Positions 17,099 to 26,181 of a stretch of DNA of 50,456 nt are shown here, piece after piece. This DNA comes from Panacagrimonas sp. (lineage in GTDB: Bacteria; Pseudomonadota; Gammaproteobacteria; Nevskiales; Nevskiaceae). The first letter of the stretch is position 1. The number at the start of each line of letters is the position of its first letter. The notes beneath the pieces were generated by a model. It was not told where the DNA came from. It saw nothing but the letters and a program-made list of their open reading frames with translations, and ran no database searches. Location: contig NZ_JAJFBP010000031.1 in the NCBI RefSeq assembly GCF_020697055.1, forward strand, positions 1-50,456, in the 5' to 3' direction. Both the position numbers and the translations under genes were made by a program.

Positions 17099-17647
17099 GT
17101 GAAGATCACCCAATCTCCCCTGCCCGGCGTACTGGTGATCGAGCCGCGCGTGCACGGCGATGCGCGCGGATTCTTCGTCGAGACCTTTCGCGAATCGGAG
17201 CTGGTCGAAGCCGGTCTGACCGCGCGCTTCGTGCAGGACAACCACTCGCGTTCGCGACGCGGCACGCTGCGCGGCATGCACTACCAGCTCCAGCATCCGC
17301 AGGGGAAGCTCGTGCGCGTGTCGCGCGGACGCGTGTTCGACGTGGCGGTGGACGTCCGGCGCGGCTCGCCCTGCTTCGGGCAGTGGTTCGGGATGGAACT
17401 CGACGACGTGCGCCACCAGATGATGTACGTGCCACCCGGCTTCGCCCACGGCTTCCTGGTGCTGTCGGAGGAAGCGGACTTCGTCTACAAGTGCACGGAT
17501 TACTACCACCTGGCGTCGGAGCGGGGCGTGGCCTGGAATGATCCCGAGATCGCGATCCGCTGGCCCGAGATCGGCGCGCCGATCCTGTCCACGAAGGATG
17601 GGCAGCTTCCGTCCCTGGCGGGGCAGTCCGAACTTCCGGTCTACTGA
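17099..17647 (+). CDS. rfbC: dTDP-4-dehydrorhamnose 3,5-epimerase
   Basis: RmlC step of dTDP-L-rhamnose synthesis: double epimerisation of dTDP-4-keto-6-deoxyglucose. The 182-residue cupin-fold protein has IEPRVHGDARGFFVETF, FVQDNHSRSRRGTLRGMHYQLQ (catalytic His in LRGMHYQ), VFDVAVDVRRGSP and VPPGFAHGFLVLSEEADFVYKCTDYY, all diagnostic. The GTG at 17099 gives the normal family N-terminus (KITQSPLPGVLVIEP); an in-frame ATG at 17063 would add 12 residues, and neither has an obvious ribosome site. It heads a plus-strand operon with two glycosyltransferases. rmlA and rmlB are missing from the window, and rmlD lies 26 kb away at the other end of the locus. Confidence 0.93.
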   Translation: MKITQSPLPGVLVIEPRVHGDARGFFVETFRESELVEAGLTARFVQDNHSRSRRGTLRGMHYQLQHPQGKLVRVSRGRVFDVAVDVRRGSPCFGQWFGMELDDVRHQMMYVPPGFAHGFLVLSEEADFVYKCTDYYHLASERGVAWNDPEIAIRWPEIGAPILSTKDGQLPSLAGQSELPVY

Positions 17648-17656
17648 GTTCGGCGC

Positions 17657-18532
17657 GTGCAACGGCTCTGCGCCGTCGTAACGACCTACCGGCCGGACCC
17701 GGCGTTCGTTTCCCGGTTCGTTTCGTTGCTCGGCACCTGCGATCACGTGCTGGTGGTCGACAACACACCGGGCGGCCATGCATTTGCCGCACTACCCGCA
17801 GGCTTCGAACTCCTCCAGAACGGGATCAACGAGGGGCTGGGCCCCGCGCTCAATCGCGGCATTCTTCGCGCCAAGCAGGCCGGCGCCGATCACGTGATCC
17901 TGTTCGATCAGGACAGCACCCCGGGCCCGGACACCGCAGCGCAGCTGCTGTGGTTCTGCCGGTCCGCGCAGGCACGACTGGGCGATCGCTGCGCCGTGGG
18001 TCCCACCCATGTCGACGACGTCACCGGATCCCGTGCCGAGCCGCGCGCACGGCCGCGCGCCACGTCGGAGGGCTCGGAGAGGACGTGCCTGCCGACCGCC
18101 GGGCTCCTGTTTCCGTTGCGTCAGATCAGCCCAGAGACCTTGTTCGCGTCGGATCTGTTCCTTGACCTCGTGGACTTCGACTGGTGCTGGCGCCGGCGCC
18201 GCGAGGGTTGGCGTTTCCTGCGCGCCACCGGCATCGACCTGGTCCACCGGTTCGGCGTCGAGGAACGCCGCTGCGCGGGGTGGCGATTCCACGTGCCCGC
18301 ACCGTATCGGCACTACTTCCAGTTCCGGGACACGTTGCGGCTGATGATGCGTCCTTACGTTCCGGCTTACTCGCGGTTGCGGCTGTCCTGCATCCTGCCG
18401 GTCAAGCTGCTCGTCTATCCGCTGATCCTGGACCACGGAAGCGAGCGCCTGCGCTGGATGGTGCGCGGCGTGCAGGATGCGCTGCGCGGTGTCACGGGCA
18501 TCGGCGCGGCGGCCGATCCGCTCGCACGATGA
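17657..18532 (+). CDS. family 2 glycosyltransferase, rhamnosyltransferase-like
   Basis: A 291-residue GT-A glycosyltransferase resembling RfbF/WbbL-type rhamnosyltransferases. N-terminal AVVTTYRPDPAFVSRFVSLL, then HVLVVDNTP, NEGLGPALNRGI, and the nucleotide-metal motif ILFDQDSTPG (DQD) are followed by FLDLVDFDWCWRRRREGWRF and a basic, hydrophobic C-terminus that may touch the membrane. It starts with GTG 17657, 9 bases after rfbC, and its stop overlaps the next gene (ATGA). Being next to rfbC makes dTDP-rhamnose a reasonable donor; this is inference supported by family resemblance. Confidence 0.87.
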   Translation: MQRLCAVVTTYRPDPAFVSRFVSLLGTCDHVLVVDNTPGGHAFAALPAGFELLQNGINEGLGPALNRGILRAKQAGADHVILFDQDSTPGPDTAAQLLWFCRSAQARLGDRCAVGPTHVDDVTGSRAEPRARPRATSEGSERTCLPTAGLLFPLRQISPETLFASDLFLDLVDFDWCWRRRREGWRFLRATGIDLVHRFGVEERRCAGWRFHVPAPYRHYFQFRDTLRLMMRPYVPAYSRLRLSCILPVKLLVYPLILDHGSERLRWMVRGVQDALRGVTGIGAAADPLAR

Positions 18533-19377
18533 GCCCGGTCGTCCCCGACGCGACACCCGTCGGCCCCCGGGTCGGCGTGCTGCTGCCGGTTCATGCCGGC
18601 GCGGATCCGGAACATTTCCGCGAGGCGCTCATCAGCATGCGGGCGCAGGAGGGGGTGGACGCGCGCATCTTTCTGGGCTGCGACGGCGTTCTGTTGCCGG
18701 CACACGAACAGGTCGTGGACGAGTTGCTCGACGAGTCGGACGTCGTCGTGCGATCGGATCGCCGATCGGGCGTTTCCCTCACGTTGAACCGCACGATCGA
18801 GGCCGCCCTGGGCGATTCGACGATCGAGTTCCTGGCGCGCATGGACGCCGACGACATCAGCGTGCCGCGACGCTTCCTGCAGCAGGTGCAATTTCTCCGG
18901 GAGCATCCGGACACCGCAGTGGTCGGCAGCTGGTGCATCGAGTTCGCACGACCGGGCGTGGCCACGTTCCACAAGCGGCTGCCATGCGCCGCGGCCGACG
19001 TGCGCCGGACGATGGTCCATCGCAGCCCGCTGGCCCATCCGTCGGTGATGTTCCATCGACGCGTGTTCGAGGGCGGGTTCCGGTACGACCCTTCCTGCGA
19101 CGGTGCCGAAGACTACGAGCTGTGGTCCCGGCTGTTGCAGGCAGGTATCGGCATTTCCAACGTTCCGGAATACCTGCTCTGGTTCCGGACCACGCCCGGG
19201 CTCTTCGCGCGTCGATCGGGCTGGCGGCGCGGCGCCACCGAAGTGCGCTTGCGCGTGCACTACGCGCGCGCCGCGGGGCTGCTGCGACCCTGGGATTACC
19301 TGGGATTCGCGGCGTTGATGCTCGTGCGCGTGGCGCCCGCTCCTCTGCGGCGCATCGCGTATCGCATGCGCGGCTAG
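18529..19377 (+). CDS. family 2 glycosyltransferase
   Basis: A 282-residue GT-A enzyme. It has the opening VGVLLPVHAGADPEHFREALISMRAQ, the donor-site motif FLARMDADDISVPRRFLQQVQFLREHP (DADD), and the acceptor-side segment HPSVMFHRRVF...CDGAEDYELWSRLL with the conserved ED, typical of small cytoplasmic glycosyltransferases of capsule and O-antigen loci. The ATG at 18529 overlaps the preceding stop by 4 bases. Sugar donor and acceptor cannot be told from sequence. Confidence 0.88.
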   Translation: MSPVVPDATPVGPRVGVLLPVHAGADPEHFREALISMRAQEGVDARIFLGCDGVLLPAHEQVVDELLDESDVVVRSDRRSGVSLTLNRTIEAALGDSTIEFLARMDADDISVPRRFLQQVQFLREHPDTAVVGSWCIEFARPGVATFHKRLPCAAADVRRTMVHRSPLAHPSVMFHRRVFEGGFRYDPSCDGAEDYELWSRLLQAGIGISNVPEYLLWFRTTPGLFARRSGWRRGATEVRLRVHYARAAGLLRPWDYLGFAALMLVRVAPAPLRRIAYRMRG

Positions 19378-19401
19378 GCATCTCGGGCCAGCAGGAATTC
19401 C

Positions 19402-20181
19402 GTGAAAGAATACGGCCACCCACGGCACGACTCGCGGCCCCCGCTGCACATGGATGACCCGGCCCGCCTCCTGAACCACTCCGCGCGACGCATCAACCGG
19501 CTGGCCGAGATGGCGGGGGCTCATCGTTATCTCGAGGTCGGGGTCCAGGCCGGGGCGACGTTCCACGCGGTGAAAATCCCTCGGCGCGTGGGCGTCGATC
19601 CGAAGTTTGCGTTCGATACCGCGCAATACGCCGGAGCGGACACGCAGTTCCACGCGATGACGTCGGACGCGTACTTTTCGCAGCTCTCGTTCGACGAGCG
19701 CTTCGACATCGTCTTCATCGACGGCCTGCATACGTTCGAACAGGCCCTGCGCGACTTCCACAACGCCGTCGTGCACGGCCACGCCGATTCGATCTGGATC
19801 ATCGACGACACCGTCCCGATCGACGCCTACAGCGCGCATCGGAACCAGAAGGAAGCTGTGGCCGTGCGGCGCCGTGAACGGCGCCAGGAGAGTGCCGCGT
19901 GGCACGGCGACGTATACAAGCTGGTCTTTGCGCTGCACGATTTCTTTCCCGCGTTCGACTACTGCACGATCTGCACCGGCGGCAATCCCCAGACGCTCGC
20001 GTGGCTGGAGAAGAATCCGCGCAAGCCGCTGTTCAACGACCTCGAGCGGATCTGCCGCCTCGACTACTTCGAGTTCACCCGCCATATGGAGATCCTCAAT
20101 CCCGTGTCCGAAGCCGAGGGTCTCGCGCGCATGGAGCGGTTCTTCCATTCAAGGGGATCGGCATTGGACCTTCGGCGATGA
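19402..20181 (+). CDS. class I SAM-dependent methyltransferase (MTase 24-like)
   Basis: A 259-residue protein whose motif I is HRYLEVGVQAGATFHAV (SAM-binding GxxxG area), followed by RVGVDPKF, and FDIVFIDGLHTFEQALRDFHNAV. The FIDGxHxxxxxxxD pattern is characteristic of the Methyltransf_24 type often found in polysaccharide clusters, where it O-methylates sugars or rhamnan termini. It starts at GTG 19402 and overlaps the sulfatase start by 4 bases. The rhamnose and methyltransferase context fits a 3-O-methyl or terminal-capping role, but this is inference. Confidence 0.8.
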   Translation: MKEYGHPRHDSRPPLHMDDPARLLNHSARRINRLAEMAGAHRYLEVGVQAGATFHAVKIPRRVGVDPKFAFDTAQYAGADTQFHAMTSDAYFSQLSFDERFDIVFIDGLHTFEQALRDFHNAVVHGHADSIWIIDDTVPIDAYSAHRNQKEAVAVRRRERRQESAAWHGDVYKLVFALHDFFPAFDYCTICTGGNPQTLAWLEKNPRKPLFNDLERICRLDYFEFTRHMEILNPVSEAEGLARMERFFHSRGSALDLRR

Positions 20182-21551
20182 AGCGCGACCGGCGCAGCTT
20201 TCTGCAGACCGTCGCGTGGACGACGGCCGGCGCGGCGCTCACCAGTGCCTGCGGTGGCGGATCGACGTCGTCGTCCGGTCGCAAGCCGAACGTGCTGATG
20301 ATCCCCATCGACGATCTCAACGACTGGACCGGATTCCTGCAGGGTCACCCCGACGTGAAGACGCCGAACATGGACCGGCTCGCGGCGAAGTCCACGGTGT
20401 TTCGTCGCGCGTACTGCAACGCACCGGTCTGCAACGCCTCGCGTGCCAGCGCGATGAGCGGCCTGTCGCCGCAGCAGACCCGGGTCTTCGACAACAGCAC
20501 CAGCATCGAGAACAGCAATCCGGATGCGGTCTATTTCCCCAAGCACCTCGCCGCGAACGGGTACGAGCAGAAGCTGATCGGCAAGATCTATCACGTCGCG
20601 TCGTCGCCGGTGACCCATGTGCTGCCGGCGGACCCGCCGGTCACCAACAAGACCTGCGGCGCGACGACCGTGGGCAGTCCCCAAGGCTATTTCGACTGGG
20701 CGCCGCTGGACGTCGACGACTCGGCGATCAGCGACGCGCAGTTCGTCGACGCCGCGATCGAGTACCTGTCCGGGCCGCACGACAAGCCGTTCTTTCTCGG
20801 TGTCGGCCTGCAGCGCACGCATGTGGCGTGGTACGTGCCGCGCAAGTGGTTCGACCTCTATGACCCGGCCACGTTGCACATCCCCGAAGCGCCGCCGGGC
20901 GATCTGGACGACCTGCCCGCCGCCGGCCGCAGCATCGCGCTGCAGTTCAACTTCCACCAGTGCATCACGAACCAGAACCTCTGGGCCTCGGCGGTCCAGG
21001 GCTACCTTGCCAGCATCAGCTTCGCCGACGCGCAGGTGGGACGCCTGCTCGATGCCCTCGAAAGCAGCGAGTACGCCGACAACACGATCGTCATCCTGTG
21101 GGGCGATCACGGGTTCCACCTGGGCGAGAAGTTCCACTGGCACAAGCAGGCGCTGTGGGAGCGCGCGACCCGCATTCCCTTCACCATCCGCGCGATCGGA
21201 CAAGCGGCGGGCAACGTCGTCGACGCGCCGGTGAGCCTGCTTGACCTCGCCCCCACCGTCTTCGACCTGACCGGCGTCACGCCGCCCTATGCGCAGTCCG
21301 GGCGCAGCGTGCGTCCGCTGATGCGCGATCCGTCGATGGCGTGGAACCACCCGGTGCTCACGACCAAGGATCAGCACGATCACGCCGTGCGGACGGCGGA
21401 CTGGCGTTACATCCGCTATCGCGACGGCGGCAACGAGCTCTACGACGAGCGCATCGATCCGAACGAGTACGCCAACGTCGTTGCGGATCCCGCCAATGCC
21501 GAGGTCGTCGCCGCGCTCGACGCGCTCATGCCGCCCCGGCCCGGGTCGTAG
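20178..21551 (+). CDS. Cys-type sulfatase, iduronate-2-sulfatase-like, probable Tat lipoprotein
   Basis: A 457-residue alkaline-phosphatase-superfamily sulfatase. The N-terminus has a twin-arginine motif (DRRSFLQ) and a possible lipobox ending at Cys25, so it should be exported and anchored. The active-site motif is C85-N-A-S-R89, the C-x-[PA]-S-R signature whose Cys is turned into formylglycine; metal ligands are in PIDDLND near residue 45 and in WGDHGFHLGEK. The order of motifs (VCNASRASAMSGLSPQQTRV, FFLGVGLQRTH, KQALWERATRIPF) resembles iduronate-2-sulfatase-type enzymes. It is the last gene of the rfbC operon and is coupled to the methyltransferase. With three sulfotransferase genes nearby, it may trim or recycle sulfate on the surface polysaccharide. 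No maturation enzyme is seen. Confidence 0.9.
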   Translation: MKRDRRSFLQTVAWTTAGAALTSACGGGSTSSSGRKPNVLMIPIDDLNDWTGFLQGHPDVKTPNMDRLAAKSTVFRRAYCNAPVCNASRASAMSGLSPQQTRVFDNSTSIENSNPDAVYFPKHLAANGYEQKLIGKIYHVASSPVTHVLPADPPVTNKTCGATTVGSPQGYFDWAPLDVDDSAISDAQFVDAAIEYLSGPHDKPFFLGVGLQRTHVAWYVPRKWFDLYDPATLHIPEAPPGDLDDLPAAGRSIALQFNFHQCITNQNLWASAVQGYLASISFADAQVGRLLDALESSEYADNTIVILWGDHGFHLGEKFHWHKQALWERATRIPFTIRAIGQAAGNVVDAPVSLLDLAPTVFDLTGVTPPYAQSGRSVRPLMRDPSMAWNHPVLTTKDQHDHAVRTADWRYIRYRDGGNELYDERIDPNEYANVVADPANAEVVAALDALMPPRPGS

Positions 21552-21552
21552 T

Positions 21553-22476
21553 TCAGCCGCTCGCGATCGACGCCTCGATCGAGGCGGCCGCCCGCTCGAC
21601 GTCCAGCTCCGCGTCTTCGACGAAGTTGGCTGCGTATCGGCTCATGCAGCGCAATTCCGTCACCCGAAACTGCGGCTGCACGGCGAACTGCAGCCTGAAG
21701 GCGTGCTCGAACTCGTTCCGGCGATGCAGAACGATGACTTTCTTCGGCGAGGGGCAGAACGCCAGCGTGTGCAGCGCCGAGCCTTCGACCGCCACCACCG
21801 TGTCGCTCGCGTCGATCAACCGCGCCTGCTCGCGAACGGAGAGCTTCTCCGGAACCACGCTCTCCACGCCCATTGCGGCGAGCCGCGCTTCGAGCCGATC
21901 CTCGCCGATCACGCGGGCCTTCTTGTATTCGCGACGGCTCAGGTAAAGCTTGCGGCCGGACGGTGGCGATGCGCCGAAACGGCCTTGCATCCAGCGAATG
22001 TAGGCGCAGCTCACGTCGCCCTGGAACACCGCGGTCTGGTCGACCTTGTCGAGCCGTCCCACCTGCAGCGTCGAATCCGCGTCGGTGAAGTGCAGACGCG
22101 AGGCGATGCCGATGTCCTCGAAGAACTGGCGGTGCCAGGCGGTGACGGTGTTCTGCAGCGCCATGAACACGATCGGCGCTCCGTCGTCGGGAATGTTGGG
22201 GAGCATTGCCAGCGACTCGACCAGGAAGTGGCCGTAGTAGGGAAACAGCACGCCGCCGAACCAGGCCCGATCCAGGCTCCGGCGGACCGGCAGTGCCAGC
22301 GTTCCCTCGGGAGCGGCCGCGAAGAACTGCTTCATCCGGCGAAGCCCGAGCCGTCGATGCAGCTCCGGCGACTCGAAACCGCTGACCCACGGAGGACCCT
22401 GTGTGCCGGGCTGCGGACGGCACGACGTGAGCTTCACGTCGCGAGCCCAGACACCGGCGGGGCCCGACACTTCCAT
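21553..22476 (-). CDS. GT61-like glycosyltransferase (DUF563)
   Basis: A 307-residue protein like the GT61/DUF563 family of capsule glycosyltransferases. Visible family segments are FPYYGHFLVESLAMLPNI (conserved GHF), RKLYLSRREYKKARVI and the C-terminal VVAVEGSALHTLAFCP (G-S/A-x-L-H). The ATG at 22476 shares one base with the sulfotransferase stop (TGATG), indicating coupling. It is the last gene of the minus-strand capsule export operon and ends one base from the convergent sulfatase. Donor sugar is unknown. Confidence 0.82.
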   Translation of the reverse strand: MEVSGPAGVWARDVKLTSCRPQPGTQGPPWVSGFESPELHRRLGLRRMKQFFAAAPEGTLALPVRRSLDRAWFGGVLFPYYGHFLVESLAMLPNIPDDGAPIVFMALQNTVTAWHRQFFEDIGIASRLHFTDADSTLQVGRLDKVDQTAVFQGDVSCAYIRWMQGRFGASPPSGRKLYLSRREYKKARVIGEDRLEARLAAMGVESVVPEKLSVREQARLIDASDTVVAVEGSALHTLAFCPSPKKVIVLHRRNEFEHAFRLQFAVQPQFRVTELRCMSRYAANFVEDAELDVERAAASIEASIASG

Positions 22477-23276
22477 CAGCGCACCCCGGATGCCACGTCG
22501 ACCGCACCCTTCACCGCGGTGCGGTACCCGAAGTGCTCCATCATCGGCCCGCACAGCTCGGGCACCATCTGGCGCTCCGCTTCGCTGAAGAGCTGTTCGA
22601 CGTCGTGCTGGCGTGCCGCGAGCCTGAACCTGGCGAACCAGGAAGGATCGTAGGGTTCGCCGATGAAGGCCAGAAGACGCTGCAGCTCCTGTTCCGGCGA
22701 TGCGACGAGGTCCTCGTACTTGAGTTCGTGCACGCGCTTGGGGTAGGCGCGCTTGAGCGTCTGGATGATTTCCACGGCCTCGCGCCAGTAATTGCAGGCG
22801 CCGATCACGTCCTCGATCTTCACGACCCTGCCGATGCGCAGCGACGAGATGACATCCCAGGGGTTGCGCACGATGTGCACGAGCACCGCATTCGGAAAGT
22901 CCTGTGCGATCAGCGCCCCGCCGTAGACGTTCTGCGGCGTCTTGTCGAACCAGCGCGTCGCCTGCGGCCGGCGGCGCGAGATGAACAGTTCCATGTAGCG
23001 TCGATACAGGTCCCGGCGCGAGGACGCAGAGCCCAGGATCTCCGCGAACTCCGCCTCGGTGATGCCGTCCATCGCGCGGTGCTTGCCCAGCGTCTTGTTG
23101 TGCGTCACCCAGCGCTTGTAGGCCGGCGTGCCGAATGGCTCGGACGGGCGGTAGAAGTGCGTTTCCTCGGGCGAATCGAGGTTCGGATGCAGGCGCAGCA
23201 GATCGCGCAGCATGGTCGTGCCGGATCTGACACAGCCCAGGATGAAGAACGGCGCGCGCCCCTTCACACCGCTCAC
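22476..23276 (-). CDS. sulfotransferase family protein
   Basis: A 266-residue PAPS-dependent sulfotransferase. The 5'-phosphosulfate-binding loop is FILGCVRSGTTMLRDLL (residues 11-27), the 3'-phosphate-binding element is LVHIVRNPWDVISSL, and the C-terminal half has KYEDLVASPEQELQRLLAFIGEPY, as in the Sulfotransfer_1/3 families. It should transfer sulfate from PAPS to a sugar hydroxyl in the cytoplasm. The GTG start at 23276 overlaps the export-protein stop by 4 bases (GTGA). The operon position, between the exporter genes and GT61, suggests capsule sulfation before export. Confidence 0.88.
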   Translation of the reverse strand: MSGVKGRAPFFILGCVRSGTTMLRDLLRLHPNLDSPEETHFYRPSEPFGTPAYKRWVTHNKTLGKHRAMDGITEAEFAEILGSASSRRDLYRRYMELFISRRRPQATRWFDKTPQNVYGGALIAQDFPNAVLVHIVRNPWDVISSLRIGRVVKIEDVIGACNYWREAVEIIQTLKRAYPKRVHELKYEDLVASPEQELQRLLAFIGEPYDPSWFARFRLAARQHDVEQLFSEAERQMVPELCGPMMEHFGYRTAVKGAVDVASGVR

Positions 23277-25075
23277 AGTCGAGCGACGACGCCAGCCGCG
23301 ATCGCGATCTGGTAGATGATCTGCACCACGTCCTTGCCGAACTGGAAGTGCTTGGTGTCGACCGCGGGCAGCACCAGGATCTCGTCGCCCGGCGCGACGT
23401 CCGGCCTCATGCCGAATCCCCCGCTGACCACGGTGATCTCGCCGGAGGGCCGCATCAGCAGCACGCGGTCTCCGTTCGATGCCTGGGTGAGGCCGCCCGC
23501 CTGCCGGATGTAATCGTTCACACCGGCTCCATTGCTCCACACGAACGCGTTCGGCAGATAGACCTCACCGTGCACCTGCACGAGCTGCGATTCGCGCGGG
23601 ATGCGCACGATGTCGCCATCCTCGAGCGCGATCCGCTTCGGATCGAGGCCTGACGGCAGCACGATCTGCCCCTTGGGATGGATCATCCGCGCACGGTCGA
23701 TGAACTGCAGCGCCAGCTGCGCATCGCCGCGGCGCAGCGCCGCTTCGCTGTCGGTGGCCGCGCGCGCGGTGAGCACCGCCTGTTCGAGTTTGCGAAGCAT
23801 GTCGTCCAGCACCTGCTTCTGGCGTTCGGCAACGCTGCGCCGGTACAGCTGGAGCACGTCACGGCGCGACTGCGGCGAATAGCGCACCTGCGCCAGCAGA
23901 TCGGCAAGCGTGGCGTTGTACGGCAGGACGTACTGGCTCGATCCTTCGTGCTCACCCTCGAGCGTGATGGCGATATGGCCCAGCAGGCGGTCGGCCATGA
24001 CGACGATCACGTCGCCGGTCACGGCGGGGCCATCCAGCGCCGGATCGTTCACGGTCACGTACTGGACCTCGCGCTTGGTTCCCACGCTGCGCGATACGCT
24101 CACGTTCGTGGCGCGTCCGTGCACGCCGGCCATTGCCAGCAATTCGCGGAGGGTGGTCCCCGGCTTGAACTCGAACTGCGCCGGATTGGCGACCAGGCCC
24201 TGGACCAGCGCCGTCTGCCCGATGGGGCCGACGAAGATGCTGTCGCCGTCGTGCATCTGCAGTTGCGGCAGCGAGCCTTTCACCAGGAAGTCGTAGAGGT
24301 TGACCGAGGCCACGGTGCGATCGCCGCGCAGCACGCGCACGTCGACGTAGCTGCCCGCGAGCGCATCCACGCCGCCAGCACGGTCCAGGAAGTTGAGCAG
24401 CGAGTCGGCGGCGTAGCCTGGATACAGGCCGGGACGCTTCACGAATCCCGTCACGTACACCTTGACCGGGATCGACGCGGCGAGCGTTGCGTACACGCCG
24501 ACATCCGCGCGATAGACCTGCCGCACGAGGCGACTGACGATCTGGTTGAGCTCGCCGTTGGTCACCTCGGCGACCTTCACCGGCCCGACGTGCGGCACGA
24601 AGATGTTGCCCTGCGCATCCACCGCGATCTGCGTTTCCAGGCTCACCGCTCCCCACAGGCGCAGATCGATGAGGTCGCCCACGCCGATGACGTAATCGGG
24701 GTTGAAGCCCTTGAACGATTGGGTGGCGAAGTTGCCCTGCCAGAGACTGCGGCCGAACACCGGCACGGTGTCGAGACTGGTCTCGGTGACCTGCGCATTG
24801 GCCATAGGCGGCGCGTACTCCGCCGCATCCGGCGGCGGCGGCGGCGGGATCGGATTGACCTGGACCTGCGTCGCGTTGGCGCCGCCCAGCGTGTAGGGCG
24901 CCACCGGCGTCGGCGGGACCACCGGCATGGGCGCCGTCGTGCCGTTGGACTGCTGGTTGCGATAGGCCTCCACCATTTCAGGCGTCACCCCCGGAGGCAG
25001 CGACTGCTGTGCCGCGATCGGCGCGCATGCGCCGAGCAGGAAGACAGCCAGAGATCTTGCGCGCACGAACCGCAT
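23273..25075 (-). CDS. outer-membrane polysaccharide export protein (OPX; Wza/KpsD-like)
   Basis: A 600-residue OPX family protein that forms the periplasmic/outer-membrane channel for capsule. It has a signal peptide (MRFVRARSLAVFLLGACAPIAA) and a long proline-rich low-complexity segment (about 45-85). The polysaccharide-export domain follows (YVIGVGDLIDLRLWG...VDAQGNIFVPHVGPVKVAEVT), then several SLBB repeats (PVKVYVTGFVKRPGLYPG; TALVQGLVANPAQFEFKPG; LVQVHGEVYLPNAFVW). It ends in a hydrophobic stretch (IIYQIAIAAGVVARL). Length and the absence of Wza's C-terminal barrel helix resemble KpsD of ABC-dependent (group 2) systems. It overlaps the sulfotransferase start and follows kpsE by 2 bases. 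Confidence 0.9.
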   Translation of the reverse strand: MRFVRARSLAVFLLGACAPIAAQQSLPPGVTPEMVEAYRNQQSNGTTAPMPVVPPTPVAPYTLGGANATQVQVNPIPPPPPPDAAEYAPPMANAQVTETSLDTVPVFGRSLWQGNFATQSFKGFNPDYVIGVGDLIDLRLWGAVSLETQIAVDAQGNIFVPHVGPVKVAEVTNGELNQIVSRLVRQVYRADVGVYATLAASIPVKVYVTGFVKRPGLYPGYAADSLLNFLDRAGGVDALAGSYVDVRVLRGDRTVASVNLYDFLVKGSLPQLQMHDGDSIFVGPIGQTALVQGLVANPAQFEFKPGTTLRELLAMAGVHGRATNVSVSRSVGTKREVQYVTVNDPALDGPAVTGDVIVVMADRLLGHIAITLEGEHEGSSQYVLPYNATLADLLAQVRYSPQSRRDVLQLYRRSVAERQKQVLDDMLRKLEQAVLTARAATDSEAALRRGDAQLALQFIDRARMIHPKGQIVLPSGLDPKRIALEDGDIVRIPRESQLVQVHGEVYLPNAFVWSNGAGVNDYIRQAGGLTQASNGDRVLLMRPSGEITVVSGGFGMRPDVAPGDEILVLPAVDTKHFQFGKDVVQIIYQIAIAAGVVARL

Positions 25076-25077
25076 TC

Positions 25078-26181
25078 CTACTCCCGGTGGTCGCGAATGG
25101 TGGAAATGATCAGGCTGACGATCACGTATGCCAAGTTCAGCAGCACCACGGCCGTGATCCAGCCATGGAGGCGACGCGGCTCCGTCGAGGTCTGCGGCAG
25201 CGTCGGAGCGGACACCATCACCAGGTGCTTCATCTTGCGCGACGCGTCGACTTTCGCGGCTTCGAGGCTCTTGAGTCCCCCCTCGTAGATGTCGCGCGCG
25301 ATCTGGACCTCCATCTCACGATCCTTGTAGTCGAACATCAGGTCGTTGAGCGCGGCCGATCCCGCGCCGCGCACCTGCTTGGACCGCTCCTGCTCGATCT
25401 GGCGCTCCAGCGCCGAAACCCGCTTCTGCAGGTTCTGCACGTCGGGCGCCGTCGGACTCAGGAACGCCAGCAGCGCCTTGAGCTCGGTTCGCCGCTGCGC
25501 GAGTTCCGACTGCAGGTTGGCGATGACCTGGGAGATCGCGGCGTTTTCCACCTCCGGACTGAGCAGTCCCTTCTCGTTCTGGAAGCGGATGAGTTCCTTC
25601 GACGCCTTCTGCAGGCGGCGATACGCGCTGTCCACTTCCGTCTGGACAAACTCGACCTGTTGGCGCGCCAGGCTCTGCCCCACCTCGTTGACGAAGTCCT
25701 CCGCGCGGGTGGCGATGGCCTGGCCCAGTTTCTGGGCGTACTCCGGCTCGAAGCCCTGGACCAGAAGATCGAGGGTGAGGGCGTCGGGATCCACGCTCAC
25801 TTCAACGTGATCGAGGTAGTACTTCACGAAGCTTTCGCGGGACGTGGACCGCCACATTCGCGAGAAGGGGTCGGCCTCGGGAGCCTCGTAGTGGACCCGT
25901 AGCCCGAGCGTTTCATCCAGGTGACGAACCATCGCGGGGGACTCGATGAACCGTTTCACGAGCCACGCGTCGATCTCGGTCTGGCTCGATCCCAAAGACA
26001 AGATCCCCAGGTCCATGCCCGGCAAGCCGCCGCCCGTGTCGCGCTCGACCAGCATGCGCGCTTCGCTGACATAGCGATCGGTCGCGATCAGCCCGTACCA
26101 GAGGCCCAGCACCACGCTCGGCAACACCACCAGGAACGAGTACCAGCGATTCGCGGCGAGCAGCCCCTTCAGCCGATTCAA
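25078..26181 (-). CDS. kpsE: capsule export inner-membrane protein, PCP family (KpsE-like)
   Basis: A polysaccharide co-polymerase of the ABC-linked type, 367 residues. One membrane helix lies near residues 14-33 (SFLVVLPSVVLGLWYGLIA), a large periplasmic part with long coiled-coil segments (about 185-290, RRLQKASKELIRFQNEKG...RVSALERQIEQERSKQV) follows, and a second helix near 340-360 (ITAVVLLNLAYVIVSLII). This topology and the motif SEARMLVERD near the first helix fit KpsE/CtrB. It bridges KpsMT and the outer-membrane OPX protein. The start is TTG 26181, overlapping the kpsT stop (TTGA); no ATG is available in a suitable place. Confidence 0.88.
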   Translation of the reverse strand: MNRLKGLLAANRWYSFLVVLPSVVLGLWYGLIATDRYVSEARMLVERDTGGGLPGMDLGILSLGSSQTEIDAWLVKRFIESPAMVRHLDETLGLRVHYEAPEADPFSRMWRSTSRESFVKYYLDHVEVSVDPDALTLDLLVQGFEPEYAQKLGQAIATRAEDFVNEVGQSLARQQVEFVQTEVDSAYRRLQKASKELIRFQNEKGLLSPEVENAAISQVIANLQSELAQRRTELKALLAFLSPTAPDVQNLQKRVSALERQIEQERSKQVRGAGSAALNDLMFDYKDREMEVQIARDIYEGGLKSLEAAKVDASRKMKHLVMVSAPTLPQTSTEPRRLHGWITAVVLLNLAYVIVSLIISTIRDHRE